From: Trichomonas vaginalis G3
Taxonomy: Eukaryota; Parabasalia; Trichomonadida; Trichomonadidae
Direction of reading: 5' to 3'
Length of the DNA: 64,000 bases
NCBI RefSeq assembly: GCF_026262505.1
Contig: NC_067204.1
Location: forward strand, 11,240,522 to 11,304,521
In this document: piece after piece, positions 9,269 through 17,196 of the stretch
Numbering within the stretch: the stretch's first letter is position 1
Layout: every line of letters starts with the position of its first letter
Translations under genes and position numbers: made by a program
Notes under the pieces: generated by a model
Database searches by the model: none
What the model saw: the letters and a program-made list of their open reading frames with translations, nothing else
What the model was told of the DNA's origin: nothing

Positions 9269-9285
9269 TTTATTCTCATTAAAAT
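9269..9285. promoter_or_regulatory. 17-bp bidirectional start motif
   Basis: This is the entire spacer between the divergent penton-like and fibre genes. On the minus strand it reads ATTTTAATGAGAATAAA, matching TTTTAATGGAGATAAA at 6286-6301 except for small changes. Two unrelated gene pairs thus share the same bidirectional control sequence. Confidence 0.75.
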
Positions 9286-12285
9286 ATGAGTATAGCTGCA
9301 TATGCGTATGAAGCTGACAGAGCTAAACGTTTATATTTTGGTCAATACTCTCTCACACTTACTGACAAATATATTGTTATCACTGATGGAAATACTGAAA
9401 AATACATAACATGGAAGGACTATGAAAAGTTTGACCCTATTTTAACTCCATGTACTATGCCATTTATAAAGGACGGTGAAATTATTGAAAAAGATAATAC
9501 AACAGTATATAGGTCTGTTTATGAAGCATTAGAATATATGTTGAATCATAACCCAAAAAGATTCGATCCAAGCACTACACCATGTGCAATGCCTTTTATT
9601 AAGGACGGTGAAATCGTAAGAGTTCCGGATTCAACGGTTTACACAGCTGTTCAAAACAGTTTACAAAACATTTTAGCGAATATCTTTAATTCAGAAACTA
9701 CAGAAATGAAATTACCATATATAACAGATGCTAAAGAAATTAAATCAAAAACGACAACATTATTTACGTCACTTAATGATTTAATGACTTATATCATTAA
9801 TATTCCTGCACCAACTACAGGATTTGATCCAAACTCGACGGTTTGCAGTGTACCTTTCATAAATGACAGTTCATTAATTGCTTTAAGGGATTCGACAGTA
9901 AATGAATCATTAAAGGCGTCATTAATGAAAATCATTGATTTTAACTCATTCACGAATACATATAATTCATTCATTAATGTTTCATATGCTTCTAAAGAAG
10001 GTGAGCCAAAAACTATCGATAAAGCGGTGTATGAAATAAAAGCATCAACGACGAAATTGAATTCGTTAACTTTTGACGGTGATAGTTTCGTTAATGACAT
10101 AACATCAGGGAAAACAATTTTAACGAAAGAATATTTAAAATCTCATGTTAGTGAGTTCGTTGAAATTGAAAAAGAAGGTGGAATTAAGTTCGATCCACTG
10201 AATTTCATTTTCAGCTTAGCGAATGCAGGAATTAATTTTGCTGAATGGACAACTATACAGAGTGAAATAAATGCAATATGGACGTTTTTGGGGTCAAAAG
10301 CGGGCATGGGTGAGCTTGTAAATGCTGCAAGAACATTAGGTGAAACAGGAAATTTTGTAGATGGTTTTAAAAGACTTGTTTCAAATGTTTTAACAAACAC
10401 AAAGAAATTATTTAGATATACCGTACATAACGGACGGATTTTCGAACAGATAGCAACAAACCCTCCGGTTATGGCTGCGTTGATGATGGTTAGAGATATA
10501 AAACCACGTAACGACGGGAACGAAGAACATGAACAACAGGATACTGGTCGGGTTATTCGAGACATTAAAAACGTGTATCCTGAAGTTATTGATTTATTTA
10601 GAGGAGTTAATGATTCAATTTCAAAACATTCTATAACCCTCGATGAAGAGAATAAATTAACAGATTATATATTCGTCATTATTGCAGAATTAATGAAGAG
10701 AATAAATGAAAAAGGAATTGGTGATATCATTAATGTCAGCGATGTAATGATGAAAAGAAATTTTGACTCATTATTTACAAAACCGAAAACAGAATATAGT
10801 CTTTATGACGTAATTACCGAATTAATGAAAAAGATTAATGATAATAAGAGTTCTGGCGGAAGAGTTGAATTAGAAGTGAATGATGTTAATGAGAAATTAG
10901 CCGAAAAAGCAGACAAAAATGAGCTTTTAGCTCTGAGTGATAAAGTCAAGAACCACATTCATTATATAACTTCAGACGAACAGATTATAACGGACTACCA
11001 TGGATATTTAACACGAAGTGATGAAGCGAAGACAAAAAATGTTAATGAAAGAAGATATAAATACATTCGTGCTAAAGGTTATGACATAAGCTGTACTGTA
11101 CAGTATGATGTAGCTAAAGCACCAGAAGCATTTGGTTATACCGGTGAAATTTATGCCTCTACTTTCAATGTTAACGGTGTATTAGTTGAACCAAGATTTA
11201 CTTTGAGAGTTAAGGCAAAAATAACGTTTGAAGATGCTATTAAAAGTAAAGCTGACAAAGTTGAACTCGAAGCAATGAACAAAGTTTTGAAATCTCATAA
11301 ACACAACATCTCCGATATAAATGAACTTCAAGCTACATTAGACAGTAAAGCCTACAAGAACCATACACATGAATCCTTCACTACTGTTAGAGCAGACGAC
11401 ATAATATTGAACTATACCCTTGGTTCAAGTGCACCTTTAGAGAATCCAAGTACAAGCGTAAAAGATACACTAAACAATTTAGATAACAGATGTATGAACA
11501 TTGAAGGTCATGCCAGAAACTTTGAAGCATACGAACTACCAGCAATGTTAGATAAGAAAGCAGACAAAACTTATGTAGATGAAAATTATACAAAGAAGTC
11601 GGAAGTAAATGCTGCGCTTAATGGAAAAGCCGACAAGAACCATACACATGAAGAATTTCAAACAATCAAGATTAAAGAAATTAAAGCATGCATCGAAATA
11701 GTAACAAAAACAGGAAGAAACGGTGCAACTGTACAAGAACAAAGAATTTATCCTCCTACTTTTCCTAATGGTTTAATAACAAACAATATAAATATTGTAG
11801 AAGGCAATAAAGCTATAAACGTTAAACATGAACTTCTAACAATGAAGGCCCAGATTCTTCAAACCATATATTCTGTTGGTTCTATTTATACGTCAATGAA
11901 TTCAACAAATCCAGCAACAGTTCTGGGCTTTGGTACGTGGCAGCAGATTGTAGACAAATTCTTATACTGTGCTAACTCTTCAAAGCAAACAGGGGGTTCG
12001 AAGAAAATTACTGAAGCAAACTTACCTGCGCACACTCATACAGGAACGACAAACTTTTCTGGCGACCATAGCCACTCATTACGAGACCACCCATTATACA
12101 ACTCAGAATATAAAGCTGGCAATGATGTTTTATCTCCATCTTATAACAATTCAGCAAAAAAGACTTTTCGACAAACTGAACCAGGAGGAAATCATGTCCA
12201 TACTTTCACAACAAATCCAACAGGAAGTGGAGCAGACTATATGCCACCTTATATGACGGTTTATGCATGGGTTAGAACGGCCTGA
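9286..12285 (+). CDS. Large fibre protein with phage tail-collar-like C-terminus
   Basis: A 999-residue protein. The N-terminus has four related units of about 45-60 residues, each with a P(F/Y)I.D core followed by a T-V-x-x-S/A-helix (near residues 56, 104, 140 and 184). The middle holds K-A-D-K and N-H-T-H words (near 543, 660, 685, 765 and 785), typical of trimeric fibre shafts. The last 150 residues resemble phage tail-collar or fibre-tip domains: VGSIYTSMNSTNPATVLGFG, then NLPAHTHTG, HSHS, HVHTF and a closing PPYMTVYAWVRTA. A surface-attachment fibre on the virion is the natural reading. Parts of this region are highly repetitive, and the phage-like tip suggests past transfer. Confidence 0.85.
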   Translation: MSIAAYAYEADRAKRLYFGQYSLTLTDKYIVITDGNTEKYITWKDYEKFDPILTPCTMPFIKDGEIIEKDNTTVYRSVYEALEYMLNHNPKRFDPSTTPCAMPFIKDGEIVRVPDSTVYTAVQNSLQNILANIFNSETTEMKLPYITDAKEIKSKTTTLFTSLNDLMTYIINIPAPTTGFDPNSTVCSVPFINDSSLIALRDSTVNESLKASLMKIIDFNSFTNTYNSFINVSYASKEGEPKTIDKAVYEIKASTTKLNSLTFDGDSFVNDITSGKTILTKEYLKSHVSEFVEIEKEGGIKFDPLNFIFSLANAGINFAEWTTIQSEINAIWTFLGSKAGMGELVNAARTLGETGNFVDGFKRLVSNVLTNTKKLFRYTVHNGRIFEQIATNPPVMAALMMVRDIKPRNDGNEEHEQQDTGRVIRDIKNVYPEVIDLFRGVNDSISKHSITLDEENKLTDYIFVIIAELMKRINEKGIGDIINVSDVMMKRNFDSLFTKPKTEYSLYDVITELMKKINDNKSSGGRVELEVNDVNEKLAEKADKNELLALSDKVKNHIHYITSDEQIITDYHGYLTRSDEAKTKNVNERRYKYIRAKGYDISCTVQYDVAKAPEAFGYTGEIYASTFNVNGVLVEPRFTLRVKAKITFEDAIKSKADKVELEAMNKVLKSHKHNISDINELQATLDSKAYKNHTHESFTTVRADDIILNYTLGSSAPLENPSTSVKDTLNNLDNRCMNIEGHARNFEAYELPAMLDKKADKTYVDENYTKKSEVNAALNGKADKNHTHEEFQTIKIKEIKACIEIVTKTGRNGATVQEQRIYPPTFPNGLITNNINIVEGNKAINVKHELLTMKAQILQTIYSVGSIYTSMNSTNPATVLGFGTWQQIVDKFLYCANSSKQTGGSKKITEANLPAHTHTGTTNFSGDHSHSLRDHPLYNSEYKAGNDVLSPSYNNSAKKTFRQTEPGGNHVHTFTTNPTGSGADYMPPYMTVYAWVRTA

Positions 12286-12343
12286 AAGTCCTGAGCTCCA
12301 AAAGAGCGAACAGCATGAAATTACTAAATTTAACTTTACATAA

Positions 12344-13429
12344 ATGAGCTTGAAAGAAGTATTCGAACAACATCCATGGAGGTCATTTAAGAAGTTCAAT
12401 GAAGCTGCAAAGAGTTGGGGATTTACTAACAGAGCTGAAGTGAAAAGGTTCTTTGACAAAAATGTTGTACATCAAACAAAAATAAACCCTTACGACTACT
12501 TTTTACCAATTTACTCCAACACTCCTGACGCATACCAATTTGACACTCTCGTTCAGAGTAAGAAAGGAGGACATAAACCATTCCTCATCTTCATTAATGT
12601 TAACACTCGTAAAGCATATGCATATCCAATGAGGAATAAAGGAACTCGTGAAGTGTTAAGAGTTTTACAAAAGTTTGTAGCAGAACATAGCCCAAGTACT
12701 TTAACATCAGACCAAGACAGTGCATACCTCAGCAATGAAATCACAGATTTTCTCATTAAGCATAACATAACTCACTACACTACTGAAGACCATAACCATA
12801 ACATACTCGGCATCATAAACCGCTTCATAAGAACGCTCAGAGATTTAAACCAAGAGCGAGACTTTACTGAAGAAACAATGAAACATTTTCTCGAAGTATA
12901 TAATTCCTCAACACATTTTACAACAGGACATACACCAAATTCAATGACACAACAACAAGAAGAAAAGTATATACAAAAGAAACGAAGCCAAACACAAAAT
13001 ATCAGAAATTCAACACAATTTACCCTCATTCCTGGTACAAAAGTTCGTGTAGTTCTTGACGACAAACCGTTGACAAAGAAACGTTTAAGGTTAAGTAGAA
13101 ACTATTATATCGTAGACTCTACGCAAGGTAATGGATATCTTATAAAAGCTGCTGACGACTCTATTGCGTTTTACCCTCGTCACAAATTAGTCGAAAGTAG
13201 TAATGGCAAACTTGCTGAAACCATTGACGAAGCAAAGCGAGGAGTGGTTATTGAAATACTTGGCTACAACATAAACGATGACACTTATAAAGTAAGATAT
13301 GAAGGAGGCGTTGAAGATGTTATACCATCTAAGAACTTGAGAGAGTCAAAGCCAACACATCTGGGACCATTAGAGCGGGAGTACTGGAAAGACAAAAATA
13401 AGCCAGAAAGAATAAGAAAATTCTTCTAA
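12344..13429 (+). CDS. Retroviral-type (rve) integrase
   Basis: A 361-residue integrase of the Polinton c-integrase family, which joins the element's ends to new DNA. An N-terminal helical region (1-45) precedes the RNase H-like core. In the core, FDTL near residue 65, TSDQDSAY near 121 and INRFIRTLRD near 160 align with the usual strand and helix signatures. A C-terminal SH3/chromo-like part follows (GTKVRVVLDD near 228, then a YKVRYEGGVEDVIP segment near 325), as in chromodomain-bearing integrases. The start follows TTTAACTTTACATAA, the element's start motif. The gene lies just left of the accessory island. Confidence 0.9.
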   Translation: MSLKEVFEQHPWRSFKKFNEAAKSWGFTNRAEVKRFFDKNVVHQTKINPYDYFLPIYSNTPDAYQFDTLVQSKKGGHKPFLIFINVNTRKAYAYPMRNKGTREVLRVLQKFVAEHSPSTLTSDQDSAYLSNEITDFLIKHNITHYTTEDHNHNILGIINRFIRTLRDLNQERDFTEETMKHFLEVYNSSTHFTTGHTPNSMTQQQEEKYIQKKRSQTQNIRNSTQFTLIPGTKVRVVLDDKPLTKKRLRLSRNYYIVDSTQGNGYLIKAADDSIAFYPRHKLVESSNGKLAETIDEAKRGVVIEILGYNINDDTYKVRYEGGVEDVIPSKNLRESKPTHLGPLEREYWKDKNKPERIRKFF

Positions 13430-13528
13430 ACTTTTTCATTAGATGTAAATCAGACATGAATGAGAACAGTCATGTATTATTAATGGTACCATTTATTTTT
13501 GTCATAAATTTACACCAAAAATATATTT

Positions 13529-13577
13529 TAGGTGAAGAGGTGAGATCTCACCCGTTTTCTCACCTGTTTTCTCACCC
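13529..13577 (+). promoter_or_regulatory. GGTGA half-site module (left of island)
   Basis: Same layout as in the left terminal repeat and same orientation: GGTGA, AGA, then the perfect palindrome GGTGAGATCTCACC (13539-13552), then two more TCACC sites after CGTTTTC and TGTTTTC. Together with the inverted copy at 14612 it brackets the gene 13662-14606. Confidence 0.88.
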
Positions 13578-13610
13578 TCACGAATTTTCATGAATTTCCT
13601 TAAGATAGAA

Positions 13611-13661
13611 AAAATAAAGTTAGTTTTAAAATTATTTATTTTTTTATTTTGTATAAAAGAT
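13611..13661 (+). promoter_or_regulatory. Shared island promoter, copy 1
   Basis: AAATAAAGTTAGTTTT followed by a long T-rich run ending TTTTGTATAAAAGAT before the ATG at 13662. The same block precedes the genes at 14781 and 15481, so the three island genes have copied upstream regions. Confidence 0.7.
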
Positions 13662-14606
13662 ATGATTTCAACAATCGGCACAACAACAATTCAAGCCACA
13701 ACTACAGCACCAAACTCGTTAGTCATGAATCCTACGTCAATGTTGGTAGAGATGAAAAGCTTTATTCCTTCTTCATATATTTTTGAAACAGAAATCCAGA
13801 AGATAAAGCAAGAACTTTTAACAAGTAATTTAGACTATAGTGCGAAAGATGAAACAAATGAACAGTATCTTTATGAAATGCAGGACATTATTGACCATTT
13901 ACCCAAATTGCCTGAAATCCAACAGCAAAAACTAACTATTCCTGAATTCGACGAAATAGAAGTGAAACCAACTGACTCAGTAGAAATAAAGAAATTCATA
14001 CGTAAAGTAAATTATGAGTTTCTAGGATATCATTGCAACCATAAAGTTATGGACAAAGATTGCGACATGGTTTATAAAAATATTTCTGACATATATAAAT
14101 CGGTGGAGTTTAAGACATACGATAACTTTGTTTCATTAGTTGCAAAATGTGTTTGGGAAATAAGAGATAAAGATAGAAGAGGTAAGGTATGGCATGAACA
14201 GTTAAAACCAACAGCTTTTGAGTTAAAGAAAACCATTGACGCCTTAGTTGTTCTAGCTGGTTTTATTTCAATGTATAACGCAAAAATGAATCCGCAATGT
14301 TCAAAATGTAAAGCAGCAATAAGAAAATATAACTACTCAATCAAAGAGATAGAAAGAATGCGAAACGACTATGCAGACTTAAAGAAAGAAGCAGAAAAGC
14401 CAGCAGAAGATAAAATGGATATGTTGACATTTCTGAACAAAAACTATCCAACTGCAGAAGATTTCCTTCTGTCTGACGTCAAGAAGAAATATAAAGAGAC
14501 TTTCGGCATGATTAAAACATTCGATGTACTAAAAGAAGAAATTGAAGCTACGAAATTGTTTAGGATTTCAAATATACATCGTACAATTCATGTAAAACGC
14601 TTGTGA
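13662..14606 (+). CDS. Accessory-island protein, unknown
   Basis: 314 residues from MISTIGTTT. An in-frame ATG at 13590 would add a hydrophobic leader resembling a signal peptide. I reject that start because this stretch is the same non-coding promoter block found before two neighbours. The first 35 residues are Thr/Ser-rich; the rest is largely helical and charged, with C-rich words CVWEIRDKD and CSKCK (about residues 165 and 225) and a Lys/Glu coiled region near 240-265. No family is recognised. The gene is enclosed by inverted GGTGA modules, like a cassette. Confidence 0.65.
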   Translation: MISTIGTTTIQATTTAPNSLVMNPTSMLVEMKSFIPSSYIFETEIQKIKQELLTSNLDYSAKDETNEQYLYEMQDIIDHLPKLPEIQQQKLTIPEFDEIEVKPTDSVEIKKFIRKVNYEFLGYHCNHKVMDKDCDMVYKNISDIYKSVEFKTYDNFVSLVAKCVWEIRDKDRRGKVWHEQLKPTAFELKKTIDALVVLAGFISMYNAKMNPQCSKCKAAIRKYNYSIKEIERMRNDYADLKKEAEKPAEDKMDMLTFLNKNYPTAEDFLLSDVKKKYKETFGMIKTFDVLKEEIEATKLFRISNIHRTIHVKRL

Positions 14607-14611
14607 AAAAA

Positions 14612-14672
14612 TAGGTGAAAAAAGAGGTGAAAAATTAGGTGAAAAAAAGGTGAGATCTCACCTCTTCACCTA
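14612..14672 (-). promoter_or_regulatory. GGTGA half-site module, extended, inverted
   Basis: In the minus direction it reads GGTGA, AGA, the palindrome GGTGAGATCTCACC (14649-14662) and then at least three more TCACC sites at about 12-bp spacing with T-rich spacers. It is the longest copy. With 13529-13577 it forms inverted flanks around gene 13662-14606. Confidence 0.88.
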
Positions 14673-14723
14673 AAAATTATTTTTATTGAATTCAGCACAA
14701 AAATAATGAATTTCATTAGTTAG

Positions 14724-14780
14724 AAAAATAACGCTAATTTTATTTTTATTTATTTTTTTATTTTGTATGTAAAGACAGTA
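14724..14780 (+). promoter_or_regulatory. Shared island promoter, copy 2
   Basis: Nearly the same 56 bases as 15425-15480, ending TTTTGTATGTAAAGACAGTA directly before the ATG. The similarity ends at the start codon, so upstream regions were copied separately from the coding parts, or conserved for function. Confidence 0.75.
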
Positions 14781-15392
14781 ATGACAAACATTGAGTTTGA
14801 AACAGTTAGAAAGATAGACAATGACACCAAAGTGGTTAGAATAGGTGATTTAAACGTAAGATACTCAAAGAAATACAACAAATATTCTTTGTCAGACATT
14901 ATATCTCCATCTGGAAAGAAAACAAACGACTGGGTTAGAAATGCTTCAACTCAGAAAATTTTGACAAGAAATCCTGAGCTTATGATATCAGTAGCATTTC
15001 ATGGAACAAGAGCATATCTTATAGACAAAAGTCTTATACCAATAGTTTTGTTATGGTTAGACCCAGTTGTTGGATATAACTTCATAACATATGGTTCATT
15101 CGATACGGAACGTTGCAGTGAAGGCTTACTTTACATCGTTCAGAAACCGAAGGACTTCAACACAAAAAGATATAAGATAGGAAGGACATATAATATAACT
15201 CAAAGATATGACAGTACAGTCAATAGAGTCAAGGTTGTGTTTGTTAATGATATGAGAGCTGCTGAAACAGAACTGCTTGAAGTTTTTGAGAAAATGTATG
15301 GTGCTCCCACGAAAGGTAAAGAAACGTTTGAAGTAGATGAGATAGATAAAGCTATAAAATTATTTGACGAAGTTGCTGAAAAATACATGTAA
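14781..15392 (+). CDS. KilA-N protein with T5orf172/GIY-YIG-like nuclease domain
   Basis: 203 residues from MTNIEFETV. Residues 15-105 fit a KilA-N DNA-binding domain: VRYSKKYNKYSLSDIIS, then NDWVRNASTQKILTRNP and LIPIVLLWLDPVVGYNFI. Residues 115-185 fit the T5orf172 branch of GIY-YIG endonucleases: LLYIVQ, a YKIGRTYNITQRY stretch and a late acidic helix RAAETELLEVFE. This pairing is common in large DNA viruses and phages, where it serves regulation or mobile nuclease roles. The ATG is chosen because the conserved island promoter ends exactly there. Confidence 0.82.
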   Translation: MTNIEFETVRKIDNDTKVVRIGDLNVRYSKKYNKYSLSDIISPSGKKTNDWVRNASTQKILTRNPELMISVAFHGTRAYLIDKSLIPIVLLWLDPVVGYNFITYGSFDTERCSEGLLYIVQKPKDFNTKRYKIGRTYNITQRYDSTVNRVKVVFVNDMRAAETELLEVFEKMYGAPTKGKETFEVDEIDKAIKLFDEVAEKYM

Positions 15393-15424
15393 AGCGTTTA
15401 TTTTTGGTCTTTTGTGAAAGTCAG

Positions 15425-15480
15425 AAAATAAAGTTAGTTTTATTTTTATTTATTTTTTTATCTTGTATGTAAAGACAGTA
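15425..15480 (+). promoter_or_regulatory. Shared island promoter, copy 3
   Basis: AAAATAAAGTTAGTTTTATT, a T-rich stretch and TATCTTGTATGTAAAGACAG before the ATG at 15481. It differs from copy 2 at only a few positions. Confidence 0.75.
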
Positions 15481-16308
15481 ATGTCAACATCAGAGAACAC
15501 AACAACTGCTATCGTTCATGAAGCCATAAATGAAGAATACGAGTACATACAGTATAACAAACAGTTACGTCTCATTCGTTCAGTCAAAGATGACATGTAC
15601 CAAATGCAAAGTATAATGAATGCTCTTCGTTCTACAAAGCAAGCATATCATTGGTTTGAAAACCAACAGACAAAAGAACTTTTAGAAGAATTTCCTCATA
15701 TGATTGCTTCCCTCGGAAAACCGAGAGAAGAGATTCCGTATGAAAATCGCAAGAATTTGGCTCCTGGTTTGAAAGGTTATTATGTTCATAGACTTTTAGT
15801 AAACGCTGTAGCAATATGGGCTTCACCTCGTTATGCTTGTTATATTTTCATGATGTTAGATGAACTATATAAAGCAGAACGTGGAGAGATGGAAAAGAAA
15901 CTTCATGCAAAAGATGAAGTCATTGAATCCAAAGACAAAAGCATACAGAAAAGAATACCACGTTCAGTACCAAAAGGAAAGGAAAAGAGTTATAGGTATA
16001 TGATATATACTGAAGAATTGGAGAAAGAAGAAGATAAAGATATGGTTATGTTGCATTTAGTCAGAAGAAACAACAAGAGCTTTTATGACTTAGCTAAAAT
16101 ATATAAATCTGACAGAAACTGGTTCTATCGTGAAAACTTACCGATTTCAATGACACCGAATGAGCAAATAAAGGAAATTGTCAAAAATACTCTTCCTCAA
16201 ACACACTATGACATCAAAGGTTGCACAATACTTACATTCAAAGAAGACTTAACATTACTGAAGGAAAAAATAACAGAATATTTCGATAACTTCAAAGAGG
16301 AAGAATGA
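15481..16308 (+). CDS. MSV199/KilA-N-type DNA-binding protein
   Basis: 275 residues from MSTSENTTT. Residues 50-135 carry the MSV199/KilA-N signature, most clearly GLKGYYVHRLLVNAVAIWAS followed by PRYACYIFMMLDEL. A Lys/Glu coiled segment (about 140-165) leads to a second domain (170-265) that resembles the DUF3627-type tail found with MSV199 in poxvirus and iridovirus proteins. A transcription or replication regulator is the likely role. It forms a pair with the preceding KilA-N gene under the same promoter block and is followed by an inverted GGTGA module. Confidence 0.78.
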   Translation: MSTSENTTTAIVHEAINEEYEYIQYNKQLRLIRSVKDDMYQMQSIMNALRSTKQAYHWFENQQTKELLEEFPHMIASLGKPREEIPYENRKNLAPGLKGYYVHRLLVNAVAIWASPRYACYIFMMLDELYKAERGEMEKKLHAKDEVIESKDKSIQKRIPRSVPKGKEKSYRYMIYTEELEKEEDKDMVMLHLVRRNNKSFYDLAKIYKSDRNWFYRENLPISMTPNEQIKEIVKNTLPQTHYDIKGCTILTFKEDLTLLKEKITEYFDNFKEEE

Positions 16309-16338
16309 AGTCACGACAACATTAACGAAAAGAGAATG

Positions 16339-16387
16339 AGGTGAAAAAAGAGGTGAAAAAACGGGTGAGATCTCACCTCTTCACCTA
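16339..16387 (-). promoter_or_regulatory. GGTGA half-site module (right of island), inverted
   Basis: In the minus direction: GGTGA, AGA, palindrome GGTGAGATCTCACC (16364-16377), then two TCACC sites at 12-bp spacing. It has the same orientation as the right terminal repeat and closes the island on its polymerase side. Confidence 0.87.
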
Positions 16388-16633
16388 AAATATATTTTTG
16401 TGCTATATTTACACTCATTTACGAAGAAGTCATGAATCCTACGTCAATTATGTTCGACACTGATAACATAAACGATAACATTAACGATAACATTAACGAT
16501 AACATTCATTTTTGCATTAATCCTGGACTGTTGTCAAAATGTCATGTTGTCATCATTTTTAAAAGAAGTTAATTAACCTGGTAGCACATGGTGACGTGGT
16601 GACACTTTCAGTTATTCAAAAATATATTTTTGC
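16388..16633. other. Intergenic with 12-bp tandem repeat and gene remnant
   Basis: After the module comes a copy of the terminal-repeat-like words TTTTTGTGCTATATTT, then AGTCATGAATCCTACGTCAA (16428-16447), which also occurs inside the island gene at 13721-13740. Next is a fourfold tandem repeat of AACGATAACATT (about 16459-16506). The copied word points to a former second copy of that gene. No gene is seen here. Confidence 0.7.
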
Positions 16634-17107
16634 TTAAATAACTTCAGGGTCTATTTCTTCAACCATTTCACTTCCTTCGTCAATGTCAATAGAAGCTTCT
16701 TCAACCTTTGGTAAGAATTTCTGTATAACATCTTTGTTCGTTATTGTCTTCAGAGATGAAGGATAATATTTCACATTTGTTTCACCCTTCTTATATTCTT
16801 TCTGTTCGGAAAGATTTAAAGCAATACTGAAGAAGTCAATGTTAGAGTTCTTTATAACAGTATAATGAGTATCTTTGACATTCACGAAGAAACTCTTTTG
16901 TTTCAAAACTACTGCTAACTCTTGTGAAGTATAACGTTTGCGGTCAATGACGATAGCTAATGGTCTGACATACTGACCAAACTTAGATTCTTTCACAAAC
17001 TTCTTGTTAAAGATAACATTAACATTTGAAGCATTATTGAACTCATTCTTGATGGCAGTAGCGAGAGCATTGTATGAAAAGAACTTGCAATCTTGCATGT
17101 GTTTCAT
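16634..17107 (-). CDS. Polinton protein, unknown
   Basis: A 157-residue protein starting MKHMQDCKFF. The start at 17107 follows AATATTTTTATTTTA, the element's start motif, and the gene is divergent from the polymerase. Residues 1-115 are mixed helix and strand; the last 25 are acidic (EEASIDIDEGSEMVEEID). Its place beside the polymerase raises the possibility of a replication accessory role (terminal or single-strand binding protein). Nothing in the sequence proves this. Confidence 0.65.
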   Translation of the reverse strand: MKHMQDCKFFSYNALATAIKNEFNNASNVNVIFNKKFVKESKFGQYVRPLAIVIDRKRYTSQELAVVLKQKSFFVNVKDTHYTVIKNSNIDFFSIALNLSEQKEYKKGETNVKYYPSSLKTITNKDVIQKFLPKVEEASIDIDEGSEMVEEIDPEVI

Positions 17108-17196
17108 TAAAATAAAAATATTAAATTATTTTGAAAAATAACTTTAATATTTTTATTTTAATTTTTTCAAAAATATTTTTTTATTTCCTACTAAAG

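Noticed and set aside
9789-12459. Minus-strand frames within the fibre gene
   Set aside because: They are shadows of a strongly biased coding strand, with no start motif or domain.
13590-13661. Longer start for the island gene, adding a hydrophobic signal-like leader
   Set aside because: The stretch is the same promoter block that stands before the 14781 and 15481 genes, where it is non-coding.
17131-17196. Upstream extension of the polymerase
   Set aside because: It lacks an ATG and consists of translated T-rich start motif.
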